Part shown: positions 57,801 to 64,000 of the stretch, one piece after another
Layout: every line of letters starts with the position of its first letter
Numbering within the stretch: the first letter of the stretch is position 1
From: Nematopogon swammerdamellus
Taxonomy: Eukaryota; Arthropoda; Insecta; Lepidoptera; Adelidae
Length of the DNA stretch: 64,000 bases
Assembly (NCBI GenBank): GCA_946902875.1
Contig: OX336338.1
Coordinates: 12,391,971-12,455,970 of the forward strand
Direction: 5' to 3'
Position numbers and translations under genes: made by a program
The notes under the pieces: model-generated
Seen by the model: the letters and a program-made list of their open reading frames with translations, nothing else
What the model was told of the DNA's origin: nothing
Database searches by the model: none

Positions 57801-58230
57801 AACTGCCCAAAAGACGAAGACGTAGATACGTTTTAATACGAGCTGTATGATTAGAGATTGCAAAATTATTTGTACATAATATTAAAATAAGTACTTACTT
57901 TAAATGCGCAAATTGTACATTAGCGCACTGAATAATAGGTTTCAGTTACGACGAAATAGATTGTTTCATATTAATTATATTGAGAACGTTTCCTATGTAC
58001 TCGAGTACTCGAGATGTACATAATCAATCACACATGTATATTACATAATTGTAATTTTGTATTAAGGGTTAGAAGGAACGTTATGTGATTGATGTCCCAT
58101 ATAATACGATATCTGTCGCATAATACTATTGGTAAAGTAAATTCAAATAGCGGCCCTTTCGCAGCGCCGCCGCACGATGCCGCGAAGAAATAAAACCGCC
58201 GCCGCCCCGCCGCGCCGTCCCCCTCGTCCG
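54801..58230. other. AT-rich downstream sequence
   Basis: No supported gene. A 95-codon plus-strand frame at 57327-57614 has a reasonable amino-acid mix (NRYRTVMQLVCTQAYAFFNL) but no domain, no splice context and its first part overlaps a GTGGTACCAACCC repeat word, so I do not call it. Confidence 0.5.
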
Positions 58231-58234
58231 TTTT

Positions 58235-58330
58235 TATTAGGGTTCCGTAGTCAACAAGGAACCCTTATAGTTTCGCCATGTCCGTCCAGCTGTCTGTCTG
58301 TCTGTCCGCGGCTTAGCTCAGAGACCCTTA
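58235..58330 (+). repeat. AGGGTTCCGTAGTC family fragment with GCC-rich flank
   Basis: TTAGGGTTCCGTAGTCAAC and TGTCTGTCTGTCTGTCC, preceded by a GCC-rich stretch at 58155-58230. Confidence 0.6.
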
Positions 58331-59095
58331 GTACTAGAAAGTTGTAAGTTGATATGGGTATACATATTAATAACGCCGACAAAGTGGTAAAATAAAAATT
58401 TTGAAATAATTTTTTTTAGGGTACCTCCCCTACACGAAAAGTGGGCATGATTTTTTTTTCACGTCTACCCCGTCGTGTGGGATCATACAGGATGTTGTTG
58501 GATAGTTCTTTGAAAAATATTGCGGGTTTGTGAAAGGCATTTTTCGATTTAGGGATCCGTTTGCGAATTATTAAGCTTTTAAGTGCTAATTTTTGTTAGA
58601 GTCAAGTATCCCTACCCCCTGCCAGCTAAACGGTTGTTATTAGATATGTGAAAAAATTCACAGCAGTAGTATATATATCGAAATTAAAAGGAAAACTATC
58701 AAAGCTAAGTAGGCTGTACAGGTTGACGAGTAATAGTCGAACAACTTATAAAATGTACGGACGACAGCCATCATTTCACTGTTGAAGAACTTTTTCAAAT
58801 TAACATTCATTTCTTTCCCCTATTATACAAATAATCAAATAATTTATTTAGATAGGGTTCCGCAACTACGGAACCCTACACTGCGCGTGGCCCGACACGC
58901 ACTTGGCAGGTTTTTATTTATTTGTTATTTTACTTTAGTGTCACACTCGCACGTATATATCTCTCGTATCACGCCATCTCTCAGTGACCGTTCATACTTT
59001 GTTGTTAAAATGTTTGTATAATTCGGTAGATGGCGCTCTTCTGTAAATTATTGTACTTGCATGCCTTTTTTACGTTTTATTCTTTTTTATTATTA
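58331..59095. other. Repeat-like AT-rich sequence
   Basis: Includes GGGTTCCGCAACTACGGAACCC at 58855-58876, a short palindrome made of two family ends head to head. No gene. Confidence 0.45.
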
Positions 59096-59099
59096 TTTT

Positions 59100-59440
59100 A
59101 GGATATCCGCTACCGGTGTGGCGGTACAGTGCGCAACGGCGACGCACGCACGACGATCAAAGTCGATGAAAGGGCTGCGTGACGTTCGCCCCGCAGACCG
59201 GCGGATACGTAGCTCTCCGAGATGCTGGTGGTGGGTGGTGGCCTACCACCTATCACTCGTAGCTTGCCTCTCGTCGTCTCAGTGAGCTCCGTAGCCACGG
59301 CCTGCACACGCCGCGCCGGCGCGCTTGGAGGCCTGCCTCCCTCCCGCCACCGGCGGAAATTTACCGTTTTTATTTAGATTTTGTATTAATTTTGTCTATT
59401 TTTATAAGTTTTTGTATAATAAATATATAAAATTAATATA
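59100..59440 (+). repeat. GC-headed retroelement 3' end, right copy
   Basis: GCGGATACGTAGCTCTCCGAG, CTCCGTAGCCACGGCCTGCAC, GGAGGCCTGCCTCCCTCCCGCC then AT-rich TTTGTATTAATTTTGT. Opposite orientation to the copy at 2895-3250. Confidence 0.6.
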
Positions 59441-59509
59441 CTAAATGTATGGTAAAAATGTGAAAATAAAGTATATAATATAAAATACATATATAATAAA
59501 ATATTATAT

Positions 59510-59660
59510 TATACCTAATACTCTGTTAAAATTTCAACAGGCTACCTATTACGGTTCCAAAGATACAGCGATCAAACTTCATCGGACAGACGGACAGACA
59601 GACGTTGTAGGCTTAGCAATAGCATTCAGTACGGGGGTACAGAAACTAAAAATGTGTCAC
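59510..59660 (-). repeat. GGTTCCGTA-family fragment
   Basis: AATTTCAACAGGCTACCTATTACGG, CAGACGGACAGACAGACG, GTAGGCTTAGCAATAG, as at 25500-25640. Confidence 0.6.
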
Positions 59661-61845
59661 GAGCCTGGAGAACTGATGCGTTGAAGGGGAAACACGAAAT
59701 TAAATGAAATTAAATGAAATGAAAATAAAATGAAATGATTTATTAATGTGTTAACAAATGTCCTCAACTTTAATTAATAGGGGTCGTAAAACCTAAGTTC
59801 AAAATAAAAAATGATAATTTAACAGGTCGAATATGAAACATTGGTGTATTCTTGATGGTCTTTCAATGTCTAGACTACTAGTATAAAAATAAATACATTT
59901 TAATAAAAAGAAAATGTGTAGGTACCTATATTTTGCTCTATCCGAAACATTTTCCAGAACGTAAAGCTCAATAAATAAAACCAAAATTATAAAGTCCTCC
60001 ATTTTACCCGTACGGCATGACAACTAAACATAAGTAGCATTCTTATGAGAAAAGATCCCACGTTTTACGAGCCGAACGGTGGCGGCGCGCGGGGCACGAA
60101 ACAATCGACAGTACTTAGCTAGGCCATTCCCTTGCACGCTTGGGCATGCGTGCGTGGCCAGGCGTGCAAGACGGAATGGCTACGGAACCCTCGGCTTGCG
60201 TGTGATTCATTCATTTCAGATTCAGACATTCCTACTTGTTATTTTTTTACCTTTGGGTTTGAGGGCTTTGAAATCTAGAGAGCGGAAATGACATTCAACC
60301 CCTGGCGTAGTTAACCCTCTGAGCAAATTTCCAACTTTTTTTGAAAAGCAGCTGAGCAAACTTCTTAAGGTACGCGCGCGCAACTTTCTCCGCACTTCTC
60401 AATTATTAAATCATAACTTTAATATTTACTTCGGGACCCATATAAATTTGCACCTCATTACAATCTAGATAAAATTATCGTTCATATGATATAGGTGTGA
60501 ATTAATTAGATTTCAATTGGTATTAATAAAAAATTGGTAAGTTTAGAGATCAAATTTTATGGGTGTACGAAGGAAAGAACGAAGATACCTTGAAAAGTAA
60601 AGCGATAACATATCTTTTTTTATTTTAGAATATAACTATAATACATTTCTAATAGAACAGCATCAAATTTTGTTAACATCTTCTTGAAAAAATGTTCACC
60701 AGAACCCACTTACCGCGCACACAGAACGGTTCGAAATTCCAGCGAGAATGCAAATATTTGTTTCATTGACCACGCATATGACACCATCGCTGCGAACCTT
60801 TTTTGTTGCGTTCTTTCATTACCAAAGACATTAAACTCACCCTCTCTTTGTTCATTACTCAAATATTCATTAGAGGAACAGAGATAACCCTAAGTTCAAA
60901 GCTGACAGAGTAAAAAATAAAAAACCAACTCCGGACGTCAAGTCGATTAATAGATCGCTGTTGCTCAGCGGTAAATTTTGGCTGGTCAGTTGAGTGTATC
61001 GGGATTGCTCAGGGGGTTAACCATTTTTTATTTGACACTTTTCCACTCTTATTGGCCTCTTTGATCCGGCACCGAAGCAATTTTCTCCTGAAATCTCTAC
61101 AGTAAAATATAATATTCACTCATATTAAAAATGCTTGTAGACTTGTAGTAAGTAATATCTAATATTACCTAACTCGTTTATGGACCCTATTATCAGGGGG
61201 AAATCTAAATCTAACAGGAAATCAAAATGTAAATATTTACCCTTACCTGTGAATAGTTAATATATAGCTGAAGATATAAGCCGATATGTATATATCGTGA
61301 GGCTAAAGCGGTGAGTGACTAAAATGAGAGAAATATTCTTGTTATTAAAATTATAAAATAAATTTATATTATATATTACCTATGTTATATAAAAGTTATA
61401 GGCTATTACCTATGTTTATAAGAACGGTTATTTCTCGCGAAATTATGTTAAAATTATCTTAAATATTTGTGAACGTTTCCAAGCTGTTTAACAGATTATT
61501 TGAATTGTGTGATTTCAAGTCTGAACGTGGTCTGAACACCTGGATCAGCGGATTGGTTTGACTTTTGTTAACTGAGCATATGTAAAAATGTATTTTAATT
61601 TATTATAACACGATTTTAATTCATTAATATGTAGGTAGTATAATAGCGTAGACAATAACTAACAAAAGGGAATAACTGCCAAGACTGAATCAATCTTCAA
61701 TCTACGCTGTCGCCAATAAAACATTCCATACTTACCCATAGTAGGTATATAGATATATGTTTAATATGTTTTTTCTACATTAGGGCTTTCAATCTATTCT
61801 GCCCTACTGAATTGTTTGTGGAACATGACATGGTTGACTACCATA
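59661..61845. other. AT-rich sequence without recognised gene
   Basis: 60075-60195 is GC-richer and ends GGCTACGGAACCCTCGG, the reverse family end. Otherwise nothing supported. Confidence 0.45.
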
Positions 61846-61849
61846 ACCT

Positions 61850-61930
61850 ACTAGGCTGCTACACCCGTAATGCCGATCCTACACCTTGGTGAACTAAGTG
61901 CCATGTCAGTGCGTCTCCTTGGCCGTGCCG
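61850..61930 (-). repeat. SINE tail fragment
   Basis: CTACACCCGTAATGCCGATCC...GAACTAAGTGCCATGTCAGTGCG, diverged tail of the family at 5159-5495. Confidence 0.5.
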
Positions 61931-63730
61931 TACGTAAGTACTGTTATAATGTGATCGGTCAGTGAAAAAATTCATTTTTAATATTAATTCATAAACTTAT
62001 ATATATGTGACTGCCCCTCTTTTTTCGTCGCGGGTTAAAAATAATTTGGTTTAACCTGCATACATAACTTCTGATGTTACGTTAAAAAAAATGTGCTCAA
62101 AGGTACGTGGAAATAATGGAGGTAGAAAGCGCCCCCGCGCGCTAGCGTGCACGCCTAGCTCGATGGCGGCGGGGCGGGAACAAATAAATGAAATGAAAAT
62201 GAAACGAAAATGATGATAAGGAGATAATAATATCTACGTGATAATACCTATGTATGTAAACTGTAAAGTGGCAGTCGGTGTCAATGATTTTGGTGCTCAT
62301 GAACAAGATGGAAAGTATTGTAATCAATATTTGGCAACACAATGTACGTAATCGTATGTAAGAAAATTTCATTTCGGGCTATTTCCTGTACTAGTAAAAT
62401 GTAAAAAATAAAAGTGGGCTAGCCGCAAGAATAAAGAAAAATCATACGAATAATGAAATAAATAGTAATGAGCGAATACGGTAGGTTTATAAATACCTAC
62501 CTACCTACTGTAAGGTTATATATTTTATTCATAGACACTTTTAACAGCGTATATAGTAGGACTATACTTAGATATGTACTGTGTCTTCGATGTACATTGT
62601 ATTAAATGTATTAAAATTTTGGTGTCGTTTGCTTTTAGCGTAAAGTTGTGAGGTACCGTAGTTTAAAATTGTATATAAACTGGAAGAAAAAAAATATACA
62701 TTTGCATGCAGAAAATAGACAAAACAAAATATACCAAACAAATGATGTACCTACCTACATATTTCTGAAATGGAGTGCACACATGGGCGCCGGGACGAGG
62801 GTACAATGGGGTGCCTTTGCATTCCCTAACATGAATGATCCATTCATTATAGTTTACAATATTTCATGGAAAAATTTTCCACAATGATTTTTTTTTCTGT
62901 GATAGTAGTTGCACAGGCGATTAATTGTTTTAGATAGGTAATGCTCGCGCAGGGAAGAGGTTAATAGTATATAGTGTAGATGCAGATGAAGTATGAACCT
63001 CCCTGAAAGTAATCCTACCGGCGGCGCGGCGGCGGCGGCTGCGCCCATTAGTGCACGCACAAACAGCGATGCGAACAGGTATGTACACAGAAATCAGAAA
63101 TATTTCTGATTTCTGTGGATATGTAATTAATTACGTATACTTAAGAGGATTCATAATGGCAAAACAAAAATGCAATTTCGGCGTACTGAGCAATCGAGCG
63201 CAGTGTATATGGTGTTTTAGTTTAAACATTATTAGGATTTGTTTTTTTTTTTCAAATAATGCTGCTTTATGTGTCTAGAAAATTAAATTTCCTATACAAT
63301 GACGTAAATTTTATTCCCAAATAATTATCCAGTATGGAGCTAGCTCGACATAAGAAATTAAAATAGAGTCGCATTCAGAAATTTTTTTCACCATGAAAAA
63401 ATACTTTAAATTTAAAAAGCCTGCTTCAGTGTTTAGTACATATTATTATCTAGTTAAAAAAAAAATCATATTATGTACTTCATAGAACTAAATCCTCTTA
63501 ATTCAAACTTGTAGTGCAGTGTGCAGAGATATAGGTACGTAGGTAAGTAAGTAACGTTCCGTGTTCCCCACGGAACGCTACGCACCGCACTCTGCACAAG
63601 AGAAGGCAAAATTTAATATATACCTACCTATCCGACAACTGTAAAAATTATTCGTACCAAAGGAAAGCCAAATTATAATCAAGAAAAAAAATTCTACTAA
63701 ACTACTCGTATTGTAGATAATGATTGCTAG
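61931..63730. other. AT-rich sequence without recognised gene
   Basis: Small GC islands at 62125-62180 and 63015-63060 (GGCGGCGCGGCGGCGG). 63085-63117 is a small inverted repeat (ACAGAAATCAGAAATAT / ATTTCTGATTTCTGT). No gene. Confidence 0.45.
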
Positions 63731-63734
63731 TTGT

Positions 63735-64000
63735 TTTTTATAAGTAAGCGCGACATGTGGTTCCGATCCACCCATAAGGATTCTAGCGACGCCCATGCAC
63801 ATTCGGTCGCATGCGGAGCGGAGGTTGTGAATGCCATGCCGGCCTGATAGGTGCCCATTCACGCCTGTTGAAAGACCCGATACTGTACTCGGGGGGAAAT
63901 ACGTGGGCAGGGAGAGCGGTCCAGAGTTTACCGGATCTGTGGAGGAAGGATCTGCAGAACCGATTGGTACGCATCCGCGGCAAGTCTAGCGTATAGGGAT
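63735..64000 (-). pseudogene. LINE polymerase C-terminus, runs off the window edge
   Basis: Minus-strand reading: PRMRTNRFCRSFLHRSGKLW, ALPAHVFPPEYSIGSFNRR, then a frameshift into HLSGRHGIHN and GGSEPHVALTYKK. RT C-terminal residues of a LINE. This fuller copy explains the shorter fragments at 10862, 20095, 38205 and 52610 as 3' ends of the same family. At least one frameshift near 63850. Confidence 0.7.

Overview
The window is AT-rich, intron-rich eukaryotic nuclear DNA, most likely from a moth or butterfly. The evidence is the pervasive TAGGTAC-type words, many short repeats ending in AGGGTTCCGTA, element ends reading GCGAGCGAAGCCGCGGGC, and LINE 3' ends with TGATGATGAT tails. No bacterial, viral, CRISPR or operon-like features are seen.

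One host gene is supported. It lies on the + strand from 24096 to 54468 and encodes the C-terminal 753 residues of a Rho guanine-nucleotide exchange factor of the PLEKHG5 (Syx/Tech) type. I assembled it by eye from 17 exons. Every junction has AG/GT borders and matching phase, and the exons sum exactly to 753 codons plus a stop. They encode most of the DH domain (24096-38684), the PH domain (39123-44266), a Ser/Gly-rich C-terminal tail (45854-52399) and a short last exon with the stop (54417-54468). The first DH block and the N-terminus are not in the window, so the 24 kb upstream of 24096 is probably an intron of this gene or 5' flank. Only a CpG-rich, promoter-like patch at 10500-10860 stands out there.

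The rest is mostly transposable-element debris. 1-24000 holds LINE fragments (2500-2840, 13540-14075, 14425-15895, 16520-16880), a SINE with a tRNA-plus-5S-rRNA-like head (5159-5495), a 370-bp foldback element (5620-5989), a clean nested insertion (9117-10005), and several palindromes near 22.5 kb. 24-54 kb is the gene. Its 10.4-kb intron between 28196 and 38577 carries two large head-to-head satellite arrays with 68-bp monomers (31230-33400 and 36278-38075) and a nearly perfect 397-bp palindrome (33525-33921). 54.5-64 kb is 3' UTR followed by repeats, ending in a LINE 3' end on the minus strand.

The strongest unusual observations are the higher-order, inverted satellite arrays inside the DH-coding intron, a 108-bp insert in one of them with an 8-bp target duplication and empty-site paralogues, the 5S/tRNA hybrid SINE, the inverted (twin-priming-like) LINE copy, and a possible frame-switching 80-nt exon at the C-terminus of the RhoGEF.
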